From positions 47,860 to 111,859 of the forward strand of contig JACRJB010000048.1 in the NCBI GenBank assembly GCA_016215605.1: 64,000 bases of DNA. The letters are read 5' to 3'. The notes under the pieces were generated by a model that was not told where the DNA came from, did no database searches, and saw nothing but the letters and a program-made list of their open reading frames with translations. Both the position numbers and the translations under genes were made by a program. Below are positions 26,178-36,279 of the stretch, one piece after another (position 1 is the stretch's first letter; each line of letters begins with the position of its first letter). This DNA comes from Rhodopseudomonas palustris (lineage in GTDB: Bacteria; Pseudomonadota; Alphaproteobacteria; Rhizobiales; Xanthobacteraceae).

Positions 26178-27998
26178 CTATCTCCGCAGCCGCCTGGCCG
26201 CCGGATAGTTCATCACCTTCGGCACCTTGCCGTCGCGCAAGGCGCGCTGCATGCCCTCCCAATAGTCCGGCTGCATCAGTTCGGGATGGGCGTCGCGGAA
26301 GGCGCGGCGCAGGCCGGGGTCGTCGATCCGCAAGCCTTCCAGCATCTCGGCCGGCCGGAACACCACGCCGTCCTCGAACTCCGCCTGCGGCGGGACGACG
26401 TTGCTGCGGACCTTGACGTCGGTCAGCGGCTCGACCGCGTCGTAGTCGAACAGATACACTTTGCGGATCCGGCTGACGCCGTAATTGCGGCCGTCGAGAT
26501 CCTTGTTGAAGATGTCGGCGGCGGCATTGTTCTTGATGCAGTCGCCGAGGTTGATCACTGCGGCGCGGGCGTCGGCGGCCTTCGCGGTGGTGAGATAGAG
26601 CGGCAGCGGCGTCAGCTTGATCTGCACGATCAGATGCCGGAACACCAGCGCGCCGCGCTCCAGCGTCACGGTGTCGATGCCGGCCTCGAGCAGTTCGTCG
26701 AGCAGATCGGGCGCGAACATGGTGCGGTCGAGCTTGACGTTCGAATAGATGATGTTGTCGAGCATCGAGCCGGCGCGGTCGATCTCGTGCACCAGATTGT
26801 ATTTGCGCAGCACCGCGTCGAGGCCGTCGAAATAGTCGAACTTGTAGTCGTCGGTCGGATGGTCGCGGATGATCTTCAGCACATAGGCCGAGGACGGCAT
26901 CGTGAAGGCGATCGCCACCGTGCCCTTGAAGCCCGGCGCGGTGTCGAGCTTTTCCTTGCTCTTGCGATGCTCGGCGAGGATTTCGGTCATCACCGCGACC
27001 TTGCCGAGGTGATGGAAGCCGATGCAGGAATATTGCGTGCCGAGCGGCCGCTTCGGCATCAGTTCGTAGAGAAATCGCGCCAGCTCGTGATAATGCGGGT
27101 TGGTGGCGTGGTAGTTCGCCAGCGTCGACGAGAATGCGTATTGCAGCTCGTCGCTGTCGCACAGCACCGCATCGACCACCAGGCCGTCGTCCTCGTTGAG
27201 CAGCGCGATCAGCAGCGGCAGGCTGCGCATCGGCATGTCGCCGCGGTCGCGCAGCTTGATGCGGCCGACCAGACAGGCGCCGCGATTGCGGAAGAAGCCG
27301 GAGTCGGCGATCTCGATCTTCGCGGGCTCGCCGGCGCGCGGGCTGAGCGGCTCCAGCGCCGCCTCGATCGCGGCGGCGGCCAGCGCCGCATCGCCATCGA
27401 GATCGCGCCACGATCCGTTCAAGCCCGCGGTGTCGAGGATTTGGCGGATCACCGCCGGCTGGATCGGCAGCGTCGTGGCGGTGGTGTTGAGGAGCGTGGC
27501 GACCGAGGCTGGCGGACGCGCGGCCGGGCCGGAATCGTAGGAGACCGGCCGCCATTCGTCGCTGACCAGCTTGCGGCGCAGCGACTGCCAGAACGCGAAC
27601 GCGAAGTCGGCCTCGTAGCGCTCGGCGATCGCGGCCAGCAGTTCGGCCTCGGCGCGCTGCCAGAGCTGTTCGTCGTTGACGAGCTCGGGCAGCCCGGCCT
27701 TCAGCAGCGGCACCAGCTGATCGATACAGGCGGTGTACAGCCCGATCCGGATCTTCGACAGCCGCACCGTCGCCGCCCAGTCGCGCGCCTCGAACGCCGC
27801 CTTGGCGAGCGCCGGAATCCGCCGCGACACCGCGTAGTAGTTGTCGAACGCCGACAACACCACGCGCGCCAGCGTGTGGGCCTGATCGTCCGGATCGTCG
27901 GTCCGCACCAGCGCGTCGAGCAGATCGAAATCCGGCTCGGCGATCCGGGTGGCGGCCTCGATCTCGGCAGCGGTGAGATGGTGGCGACTGGCGGTCAT
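26178..27998 (-). CDS. aceK: Isocitrate dehydrogenase kinase/phosphatase
   Basis: 606 residues, family length. Regulatory N-terminal half followed by the kinase-like half with the ATP-binding APGFKGTVAIAFTMPS and AYVLKIIRD, then DNIIYSNVKLDR, INLGDCIKNNAAADIFNKDL and YLFDYDAVEPL, all AceK hallmarks. The bifunctional enzyme phosphorylates and dephosphorylates isocitrate dehydrogenase to divert carbon to the glyoxylate shunt. The GTG at 28001 immediately precedes ATG 27998; the ATG is preferred. aceA/aceB are not in the window. Confidence 0.95.
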   Translation of the reverse strand: MTASRHHLTAAEIEAATRIAEPDFDLLDALVRTDDPDDQAHTLARVVLSAFDNYYAVSRRIPALAKAAFEARDWAATVRLSKIRIGLYTACIDQLVPLLKAGLPELVNDEQLWQRAEAELLAAIAERYEADFAFAFWQSLRRKLVSDEWRPVSYDSGPAARPPASVATLLNTTATTLPIQPAVIRQILDTAGLNGSWRDLDGDAALAAAAIEAALEPLSPRAGEPAKIEIADSGFFRNRGACLVGRIKLRDRGDMPMRSLPLLIALLNEDDGLVVDAVLCDSDELQYAFSSTLANYHATNPHYHELARFLYELMPKRPLGTQYSCIGFHHLGKVAVMTEILAEHRKSKEKLDTAPGFKGTVAIAFTMPSSAYVLKIIRDHPTDDYKFDYFDGLDAVLRKYNLVHEIDRAGSMLDNIIYSNVKLDRTMFAPDLLDELLEAGIDTVTLERGALVFRHLIVQIKLTPLPLYLTTAKAADARAAVINLGDCIKNNAAADIFNKDLDGRNYGVSRIRKVYLFDYDAVEPLTDVKVRSNVVPPQAEFEDGVVFRPAEMLEGLRIDDPGLRRAFRDAHPELMQPDYWEGMQRALRDGKVPKVMNYPAARRLRR

Positions 27999-28194
27999 CA
28001 CCGGCGATCATGCGGCGGATTCAGGGGCGGCAACGTGATCTGACGCAAATGCCGGCGGACCGGCGCGTTCCGTCCGGGAGACAGGCCGATCGTCTTGCCG
28101 CTGTCCTGCTCCCGGCAAGCCCTGTGGGGCTGCGGCCTGCGGCGCGGCGGTCAGCTCTGGATGGACGGCGATCGACCTCGCCGAATCGCCCCGC

Positions 28195-29046
28195 TCAAGG
28201 TCGCACGGCCGGCGGAACCACCGAGGCATCGGGCTGCGGCTTCACCGTCACCGTCTCGTCGGTCTCGAAGAACGTCAGCGCGGCGGCCGAAAACCCGTCC
28301 GGTGTTTCGTACATCAGGTGGTGCGTCGCACCCTTGAACTGGACCAGCCACGCGCCCGGAATGGCCGAAGCCAGCGTCTTGGAACTTTCAGGGCCGACCA
28401 CATTGTCGGCGGTGCCGACCACCAGCATCACCTGGTTGGGGATCGACGGCAGCTTGTCCAGCGGCGTCCGCCAGTGCGTCGTGGCTTCGACCTGCCGGGC
28501 CACGATCGGGTCGGCCGGCACCCGCCCGTGCAGCGCCTGGGCGACGTTGCTTCCGTCGGTCGAGGTGGCGTGGATCAGCGCCTTGTTGAACCGGTCGGGA
28601 TACTGCAGCAGCAACTGCTGGGTGATGGTGCTGCCCATCGAATAGCCGAGCACATCGCTGCGCTGGACACCGAGCGCGTCGAGCAGCCCGATCACGTCGG
28701 CGGCGAACAGCGGATAGCTGAATTCGGTGTCGTTGGCGGTCGAGTGGCCCATGCCGCGATTGTCCATCAGGATCAGCTGATGGGTCTTCGCCAGCGCCGC
28801 GATGACCTGCGGCGGCCAATTCTCGGCAGTGCCGCCGAGCCCCATGATCAGCACCATCGGTGCACCCTGGCCGATCAGCTTGTAGCCGATCGAAATGCCG
28901 TTGGCGTCGACCTGATAGATCGTGCGACCGCCCGCGTCCCGGCCGATCGCCTTGCCGGCCGGCGCGATTGGATCGGCGAGGGCTGGGGTCGCGGAGAGCA
29001 GGAGTGCGAAGATACCTGGAGCGAACAAGCGAGCGAGCTTTGCCAT
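28195..29046 (-). CDS. Exported alpha/beta hydrolase
   Basis: 283 residues: signal peptide (LARLFAPGIFALLLSATPAL, cleavage after ALA near 24), then an alpha/beta-hydrolase fold with LIMGLGGTAENW (oxyanion), DNRGMGHS, nucleophile GYSMGSTI, Asp in GTADNVVG and His in KGATHHLMYE. Likely a periplasmic esterase or haloperoxidase-like lactonase; substrate unknown. Stands alone between aceK and an antitoxin-like gene. Confidence 0.83.
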   Translation of the reverse strand: MAKLARLFAPGIFALLLSATPALADPIAPAGKAIGRDAGGRTIYQVDANGISIGYKLIGQGAPMVLIMGLGGTAENWPPQVIAALAKTHQLILMDNRGMGHSTANDTEFSYPLFAADVIGLLDALGVQRSDVLGYSMGSTITQQLLLQYPDRFNKALIHATSTDGSNVAQALHGRVPADPIVARQVEATTHWRTPLDKLPSIPNQVMLVVGTADNVVGPESSKTLASAIPGAWLVQFKGATHHLMYETPDGFSAAALTFFETDETVTVKPQPDASVVPPAVRP

Positions 29047-29125
29047 GCGAATCACCTTGTGACGCGTCGAATCGTCGCCGGATAGCAGCAAGCGCGGGAA
29101 GCGTCGTTGCGGCTAAGGTGAAGCG

Positions 29126-29389
29126 CTAAAGGGATTCGTCGAAATCGTCGTCCCACACCCAGCCCTCGAGATCGCGATTCGCCTCGATCCAGTTATCGAT
29201 CGCATCATTCTCGGGATGGCGCGCCATCATCGCGGCTTCGCGGCGGAGATTAGCCAGAAACTGGGGATCGCGCATGTCCGGCGCGCTGCGCACAATCGGC
29301 CGCAAGCCCTGCGTCCGTAGCCGCTCCCGCAGCGACGCCAAGGGGTCGCAGGCAGTTTGGGAGGTGGGCTTGTCTGGATCGGTTGGCAT
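29126..29389 (-). CDS. MazE-like orphan antitoxin (DUF3018 type)
   Basis: 87 residues with LRERLRTQGLRPI followed by a PD and an acidic, Trp-containing C-terminus (DLEGWVWDDDF), the pattern of DUF3018/MazE-type antitoxins paired with MazF. No MazF-like gene lies next to it, so it is an orphan or has lost its partner. Start ATG 29389. Assignment is by remembered pattern. Confidence 0.55.
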   Translation of the reverse strand: MPTDPDKPTSQTACDPLASLRERLRTQGLRPIVRSAPDMRDPQFLANLRREAAMMARHPENDAIDNWIEANRDLEGWVWDDDFDESL

Positions 29390-29505
29390 GACGGCAGCGT
29401 AACACGTAAGGCAGCGCTTTCAATTCCTGGTTGCCATCCTCTTATTGTGATGAAAGCCGCCGGCGAGTTGGCCGGTGGGGATGCGGCGGAGTAGCGGGCT
29501 AGTTG

Positions 29506-29733
29506 CTACTCCGCAGCGTTGAAGCGCGCCTTTCCTGGCAATCGCGGATTCTGCCAATCGCCTGGCGCGAGCAGTTTTGTCGCGGTCAGTATCTCGATCC
29601 CGACGATGCGACCCTCTGCGTCATAGTCGAAGACGATATTCGGCGCGACCTCCTCGCTTTCCAGGATGCGATCGTTAGAAAGCCGGATATAGGCGGCGTC
29701 GTCTTCCGCCTGATATTTGATCGTCGGCTTCAT
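29506..29733 (-). CDS. DUF2283-domain protein
   Basis: 75 residues: MKPTIKYQAEDDAAYIRLS, then EEVAPNIVFDYDAEGRIVGIEIL, the signature of DUF2283 small proteins often found in mobile regions and near toxin-antitoxin loci. Function unknown. ATG 29733. Confidence 0.75.
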   Translation of the reverse strand: MKPTIKYQAEDDAAYIRLSNDRILESEEVAPNIVFDYDAEGRIVGIEILTATKLLAPGDWQNPRLPGKARFNAAE

Positions 29734-29835
29734 CGGGGTTCTCGCGGCTTTCTGTCGTCGCTCTGAGCTATTTTGCCATCGTTGGCACGCATCGCGAGCT
29801 CCGTACGCTCGTAGTTGAGCTAGGCAGATTTCTCG

Positions 29836-30618
29836 CTAGATGATCAGCTTACCAGAGAGATCCTCCCGGATCCTCTTCGAGCCAAGATCTGTCAAACGAT
29901 AATTGCTGTTGGATAGCTGAATGACCTGCCGACAGTTTGGGCTCGATAGCTTTTGAAGCGACTTAGTAACCGCAGGGGGCGATAGCTGTGCTATTTGACC
30001 AAGCCGGGTTCGTGAAAAGCCTTGCTCTCCGCTATAGTGGAGCAGGATCAAGATTTCTTCATCCGCAGATAGGTCAGTTCGCTGAACGATAATCTTGTCA
30101 TCAAAAACTCCGACCGCCGGGACGTCAAATTGAAGTAGCTCGCGAACCGCTCTGGCTACCACCTCTCGGTCTCCCCTCCAAAATCTACGTAACGTTTCAT
30201 TCATCACCCATCGAACGGACTCGATGACCAACTTAGAATCCATATGATTTGGGGTGTACGTCGGAGAAATATGGACCGCACCTCGCTGGCTTCTAAATTT
30301 GTAAATTGTTCTCAAGACTCGGACGACATGAAGGCTGTCATGTCGCGGTTTAATCGCGTGAGCTACTGATTCAGACTCAATATATTTCGCGCAGTCATCG
30401 AATCCCTTCGAATGACTGAGCATTCCAGAATCCATATGGTAGAACACTCTTGCCGTCACCTCGGCAAATTGCCCACCATCCAACTGGCTCGGCTCCCAAT
30501 CTCGCTGAATAAATCGGCGCTCAGCCGAAATGAACTCATCCAGCATTTGCGTGCAAAGCAGATGATCCAATGGCGGGCTTAACTCAGAGAGAAGCCGCTG
30601 CTTATCGATCAAAGCCAT
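29836..30618 (-). CDS. Uncharacterised protein with C-terminal winged-helix-like domain
   Basis: 260 residues in DNA that is clearly richer in A+T than its surroundings. Residues about 45-165 form a helical region (AEVTARVFYHMDSGMLSHSK, VVRVLRTIYKFRSQRGAVH), and 185-255 resembles a winged helix (ADEEILILLHYSGEQGFSRT, LAQIAQLS-like helix, then LTDLGSKRI). It starts 4 bp after the stop of the gene at 30623 and is its operon partner. No enzyme motif seen. I do not recognise the family. Confidence 0.7.
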   Translation of the reverse strand: MALIDKQRLLSELSPPLDHLLCTQMLDEFISAERRFIQRDWEPSQLDGGQFAEVTARVFYHMDSGMLSHSKGFDDCAKYIESESVAHAIKPRHDSLHVVRVLRTIYKFRSQRGAVHISPTYTPNHMDSKLVIESVRWVMNETLRRFWRGDREVVARAVRELLQFDVPAVGVFDDKIIVQRTDLSADEEILILLHYSGEQGFSRTRLGQIAQLSPPAVTKSLQKLSSPNCRQVIQLSNSNYRLTDLGSKRIREDLSGKLII

Positions 30619-30622
30619 GACG

Positions 30623-31228
30623 CTATGCGGGCTGGCCCAACGCTTCGCTAACTAGTGCTTGAGCCTGTTTACGCCCCTCGTCGGTCAGAAACCAAGCGGG
30701 CGGTACTTGAGTCGTATCTTCGCCCACAGCAGCAGGCGATTGTGACTTAAGCCTACCCAAATCTCTTCCGACGTTGCCGGTTTGCACGAGGCCGGCTTGC
30801 TTGAAATGCTTGTTGAAGGTGTCGGCAATAACTCTACTCGCGAGCTCGCCTTGATTCGCGCTTTCCTTTGCAACATAGAGGAGCCAGATTGCTTTTTGCG
30901 CGGTTTTCCAACCCTGCTTTGGATTGCCAAATTTCTCAGGCGAATGCTTAAAGTCGATTGTTCTTGATCCCTCGGCACCATTGCTTTGGGATCCATTGAC
31001 CTGTTTTCGGCGAGGCTTTCGCGCAGAGTTCCCGCTGGATGAATTCGCGATGCTCGGCAGGGATGCCGCATCAGAAGCTGAACTTCCATCAATGATGGTA
31101 CTAACCGGTCCCATCATTCCGGCTATTTGCTGGCCAATGCTTTGGCTCATAATAGATGCGTCTTCGCGAGCCCCTTCGATCTCTAGCTCCAGCCCCTGCA
31201 ATTTCAGTTTGATCCGAAACTTCGACAC
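30623..31228 (-). CDS. Uncharacterised protein, first gene of low-GC pair
   Basis: About 201 residues from GTG 31228; a longer frame to a TTG at 31297 exists but its extra residues look non-coding. Order: an N-terminal two-strand segment (KFRIKLKLQGLELEIEGARED), a Ser/Lys/Asn-rich linker (about 50-95), and a C-terminal domain (about 105-195) with GWKTAQKAIWLLYVAKESAN and WFLTDEGRKQAQAL, which resembles a winged helix. No signal peptide or membrane segment. Predicted to act with the downstream protein; function unknown. Confidence 0.6.
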   Translation of the reverse strand: MSKFRIKLKLQGLELEIEGAREDASIMSQSIGQQIAGMMGPVSTIIDGSSASDAASLPSIANSSSGNSARKPRRKQVNGSQSNGAEGSRTIDFKHSPEKFGNPKQGWKTAQKAIWLLYVAKESANQGELASRVIADTFNKHFKQAGLVQTGNVGRDLGRLKSQSPAAVGEDTTQVPPAWFLTDEGRKQAQALVSEALGQPA

Positions 31229-31342
31229 GATGGTGACCCGCAAAGTTAGAGTTGAAAGTAATTGCAACCCAAAAGCTGGCCGAGTCGTACTATGCAATCA
31301 AGAACAAATAACGAACTTCCCCAATGTTCAGCAGGGCCATCT

Positions 31343-31367
31343 TTACCGGTAAGCTTCAGTTACCGGT
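31343..31367. repeat. Two direct repeats TTACCGGT in the cassette promoter region
   Basis: TTTACCGGTAAGC... and TTACCGGTGC, 17 bp apart, each containing the palindrome core ACCGGT; they lie between the lepA stop and the start of the low-GC gene pair and could be operator half-sites. Confidence 0.4.
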
Positions 31368-31378
31368 GCTAAAATACC

Positions 31379-33190
<1,812 letters not shown>

Positions 33191-33333
33191 GGTCGCGAGA
33201 TAGCACCCGGACTCCGGCGCGGCAAGGCGAAGGGCGGCCGCAACCGCCCGAAAAACCGCCGCTTTTGCCGTGCTTGACGAGACCTTCGGATGCGGATCAT
33301 GTCCGCCGCGCACGTCTCGAACCCAGGGTCCGG

Positions 33334-34878
33334 ATGACCTCGCTTGCCACCCCCCGCACCCGCCGGTCGCTGATCGAGCGCTGGATCGACGCGCTGCTCG
33401 ACCCGAAGAGGCAGGAGCTTACCGTCATCCTGTCGCTGGCGGTCTATGCGGCGATCTGGACCGCCTACCGGACCATCGCCACCTGGCCGCGCGATCTGCA
33501 CGCCGACGTCACCGAACTCTACGCCTGGTCGCGGCATCTGGCGTTCGGCTACGACAAGCACCCGCCGTTCTCGGCGCTGGTCGCCCGTGTCTGGTTCAGC
33601 GTCGTCCCGGTCTCGGACCTGACGTTCCATCTGCTCGCCACGGTCAACATCGCGCTGACGCTGTACATCGCCTGGCGGACCCTGCGGCGCTATCTGCCGG
33701 CCGAAAAGGCGCTGTTCGGGCTGGCGTCGCTGACGCTGATCCCGTTCTTCAATTTCATCGCCCTGAAATACAACGCCAATGCGGTGCTGCTGCCGCTGTG
33801 GGCGCTGACCATCCATTGCTTCCTGCGCGCGTTCGAGGCCCGCAGCCTGCTGTGGCCGGCGCTGGCGGGGCTGTTCGCCGGGGCTTCGATGCTCGGCAAA
33901 TACTGGTCGATCGTGCTGGTCGGCGCGCTCGGGCTCGGTGCGCTGCTCGATCCGCGGCGGGCGCGGTTCTTCGGCTCGCCGGCGCCGTGGCTGATGATCG
34001 TCGCGGGCGGCCTGGTGCTGGCGCCGCATGTGGCGTGGCTGGTCGAACACCACTTTCCGTCCTTCGCCTATGCGGCCGCGCATGAATCGATCGGCTTCGC
34101 GGACAATGCGCTCGACACGCTGCGCTATCTCGCCGGCTGCGTCGGCTACGCGGCGCTGGCGCTGATCGCGACCTGGGCGCTGCTGCGGCCGTCGCGCGCG
34201 GCGCTGGCCGAGAGCGTATGGCCGGCCGATCCGCAGCGCCGGCTGATCGTGATCGTCCAGTTCCTGATGATCGTCGCGCCGGCGCCGGTGGCGCTGGCGA
34301 GCGGCATCCGCATCGTGCCGCTGTGGACGATGCCGGCCTGGACGCTGCTGCCGATCGTGCTGCTGTCGTCGCCGCTGATCGAGGTCGGCCGCGACGCGCT
34401 GCGGCGGATGCTGCTCGGCGCGACGGCGCTGGCGCTGGCGATTCTCGCCGCGGCGCCCGGCGTCGCGGTGGCGATCCATGTCGCCGAACCGCCGGAGCCG
34501 TTCGAATATGCGTCGTTGCTGGCGGAGGACATCGCCCGGGAATGGCAGCGCCGCAGCAGCCAGCCGATCGGGCTGGTCGCAGGCACGACGGTGCTGGCGG
34601 AGAACACCGCGTATTATCTGCGCACCGATACCCGCGCATTCGAGACCACCGACATCGCGGCGCTGAAGGCCGAGGCGACCGCCCGCGGGGCCGCGCTGGT
34701 GTGTTCCGCGGCGGATCAGGGCTGCCTGAAGATCGCCGAGCAGATCGTGGCCGGGCAGGACCAGATCCTGCGCAGCAAGGTGTGGCTCAGCCGGCCGCTG
34801 TTCGGCATCGCCGGCACCACGGTACAGGACGTGTTCTTCCTGGTGCTGCCCGGACAGGCCGCGGCGAAGGCGAACTAG
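33334..34878 (+). CDS. Membrane glycosyltransferase of the GT39/ArnT-like family
   Basis: 514 residues, about ten membrane segments. The catalytic-type motif [23 protein letters not shown] in the first loop is typical of dolichyl-phosphate-mannose-like/ArnT-like polyprenol-dependent glycosyltransferases, which modify lipid A or other surface glycans. A soluble C-terminal part (about 390-510) faces the periplasm. ATG 33334 has AGGGTCC upstream. Acceptor and donor are not known. Confidence 0.82.
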   Translation: MTSLATPRTRRSLIERWIDALLDPKRQELTVILSLAVYAAIWTAYRTIATWPRDLHADVTELYAWSRHLAFGYDKHPPFSALVARVWFSVVPVSDLTFHLLATVNIALTLYIAWRTLRRYLPAEKALFGLASLTLIPFFNFIALKYNANAVLLPLWALTIHCFLRAFEARSLLWPALAGLFAGASMLGKYWSIVLVGALGLGALLDPRRARFFGSPAPWLMIVAGGLVLAPHVAWLVEHHFPSFAYAAAHESIGFADNALDTLRYLAGCVGYAALALIATWALLRPSRAALAESVWPADPQRRLIVIVQFLMIVAPAPVALASGIRIVPLWTMPAWTLLPIVLLSSPLIEVGRDALRRMLLGATALALAILAAAPGVAVAIHVAEPPEPFEYASLLAEDIAREWQRRSSQPIGLVAGTTVLAENTAYYLRTDTRAFETTDIAALKAEATARGAALVCSAADQGCLKIAEQIVAGQDQILRSKVWLSRPLFGIAGTTVQDVFFLVLPGQAAAKAN

Positions 34879-34890
34879 GCCGGCGAGGGA

Positions 34891-35226
34891 CTACTCTTCC
34901 TCGCCGAATTTGCTGCCCATCAGCTCGGCCAGCGCATCGACGGCGGCCTTGGCCTCGGGTCCGGTCGCCGAGACCGTGACGGTGGTGCCGATGCCGGCGG
35001 CCAGCATCATCAGGCCCATGATCGAGGTGCCGCCGACAGTTTCACCGTTGCGGGTCACGGTGACGTCGGCGTTGAACTTCTCCGCCATCTGCACGAATTT
35101 GGCGGACGCTCGCGCGTGCAGGCCGCGCTTGTTGATCACGGGAATCTCGCGGGAGACTTTTCCGGAGGTGCCGGCGACTGTGTCCGGTTGTCCGTCCGGC
35201 GCGGTCTGGGGCACGTCTGCGGTCAT
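34891..35226 (-). CDS. HPr-family phosphocarrier of the regulatory PTS
   Basis: 111 residues: HPr fold with phosphorylation His37 in KRGLHARAS and Ser68 in TSIMGLMML at the position phosphorylated by HPr kinase. An N-terminal extension of about 24 residues is usual for the alphaproteobacterial NPr-type protein. Carries phosphate from EI-Ntr to the EIIA downstream set. Overlaps the EIIA gene by four bases. Confidence 0.93.
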   Translation of the reverse strand: MTADVPQTAPDGQPDTVAGTSGKVSREIPVINKRGLHARASAKFVQMAEKFNADVTVTRNGETVGGTSIMGLMMLAAGIGTTVTVSATGPEAKAAVDALAELMGSKFGEEE

Positions 35227-35624
35227 TTCCCGGCCAAGACTCGACTGGCGATGGTGACGTATTTGCGCCCGGCCTCCTGGGCCAGTGCGATCGCATCAGG
35301 CAGGGCGCGTTCCTCGCGGACCTTGGCCAGCTTCACCAGCATCGGCAGATTGATCCCGGCGAGCACTTCGACTTTGGGACGGCTCATGCAGGAAATCGCG
35401 AGGTTCGACGGCGTCCCGCCGAACATGTCGGTCAGAATCGCAACGCCGTCACCGCTGTCGACGCGATTCACCGCCTCGATGATGTCGCTGCGACACAGGT
35501 CGGCGTCATCTTCGGCGCCGATCGTGACGGCTTCGATTTGCTTTTGTGGCCCCATCACGTGTTCCAGCGCTGCCTTGAACTCGTCGGCAAGGCGCCCATG
35601 GGTCACAAGTACCAGACCAATCAT
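35223..35624 (-). CDS. PTS EIIA component, mannose type
   Basis: 133 residues, phosphoryl-accepting His9 in VLVTHG and the TDMFGGTPSN motif near 67. In Rhizobiales this EIIA-Man is regulatory: it has no cognate permease here. Forms a block with HPr, HPr kinase and ChvGI. The overlap with the HPr gene suggests translational coupling. Confidence 0.92.
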   Translation of the reverse strand: MIGLVLVTHGRLADEFKAALEHVMGPQKQIEAVTIGAEDDADLCRSDIIEAVNRVDSGDGVAILTDMFGGTPSNLAISCMSRPKVEVLAGINLPMLVKLAKVREERALPDAIALAQEAGRKYVTIASRVLAGK

Positions 35625-35754
35625 CGGAAACTCCTCGCGGGCGCTTCTTGGGTGCACCGCGCGAACGGGTCACTTTGACCATCCAGAGCCCCTATGCAAG
35701 GGGGTCCTCGCGATTCTCCGTCAAAGACGAGGCAAATCGGGAACCGGGGCCGGT

Positions 35755-36279
35755 CTATTTAGTGACGATAGTGTGGCTCATATGGTTACCAAAATCCTTC
35801 CGACAATCGTCCAACTGTGTCGCGGTAGCGATGGCGTCGGTCGTCGTGAGCGCCGCCACTACCAGAGGTAGAGGATCGTAGGCCTGGCCTACCGGAACCC
35901 GCGGCAATTCGACGCCCTCCACCTGAATCCACATGGATGCCGCGTCCGGAAGGCGAGCGGCATCGTTGGCGGCAAGGTCGACGAGCAGGCCGACCATGGC
36001 CTCCGACACGTTCGGGCAGCGGCGGATGCCGAGGCCACGAACCTCGATCATCCCCGCGAGCTCCGGCACAGGGCGAACCCACAGCCGGCCGTCGCGCCGT
36101 TCCAGAAAGACCCGATCGTCGCCGATCAGTTCCACGGGCGGGACCTGGCCGGCCCGTCCTGCGACGATCAGCCCGAAGGCCAGGCGGGATTTGCCGGAGC
36201 CGGAGGGGCCGCGGATCAACACCGCTCGATCGCCGACCTTGACGGCGGAAGCGTGGACGCTCGCGGCGCCCGCGGTCAT
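35755..36279 (-). CDS. hprK: HPr kinase/phosphorylase, short form
   Basis: 174 residues only, against about 310 for Gram-positive enzymes: the N-terminal domain is absent, as in most alphaproteobacteria. P-loop GPSGSGKS at 24-31 and MIEVRGLGI near 100 are kept. Phosphorylates HPr at the regulatory serine. Its ATG overlaps the chvG stop by four bases. Linked to sensor kinase ChvG. Confidence 0.93.
   Translation of the reverse strand: MTAGAASVHASAVKVGDRAVLIRGPSGSGKSRLAFGLIVAGRAGQVPPVELIGDDRVFLERRDGRLWVRPVPELAGMIEVRGLGIRRCPNVSEAMVGLLVDLAANDAARLPDAASMWIQVEGVELPRVPVGQAYDPLPLVVAALTTTDAIATATQLDDCRKDFGNHMSHTIVTK

Noticed and set aside
25551..28043. 830-residue open frame antisense to aceK and the EI24 gene
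   Set aside because: It runs through two well supported genes on the other strand, has GC-rich shadow composition (Arg/His/Gly/Val without domains), and crosses an intergenic repeat.
31229..31297. Longer N-terminus for the low-GC gene from TTG 31297
   Set aside because: The 23 extra residues look unlike a protein start, and GTG 31228 precedes the conserved-looking domain.
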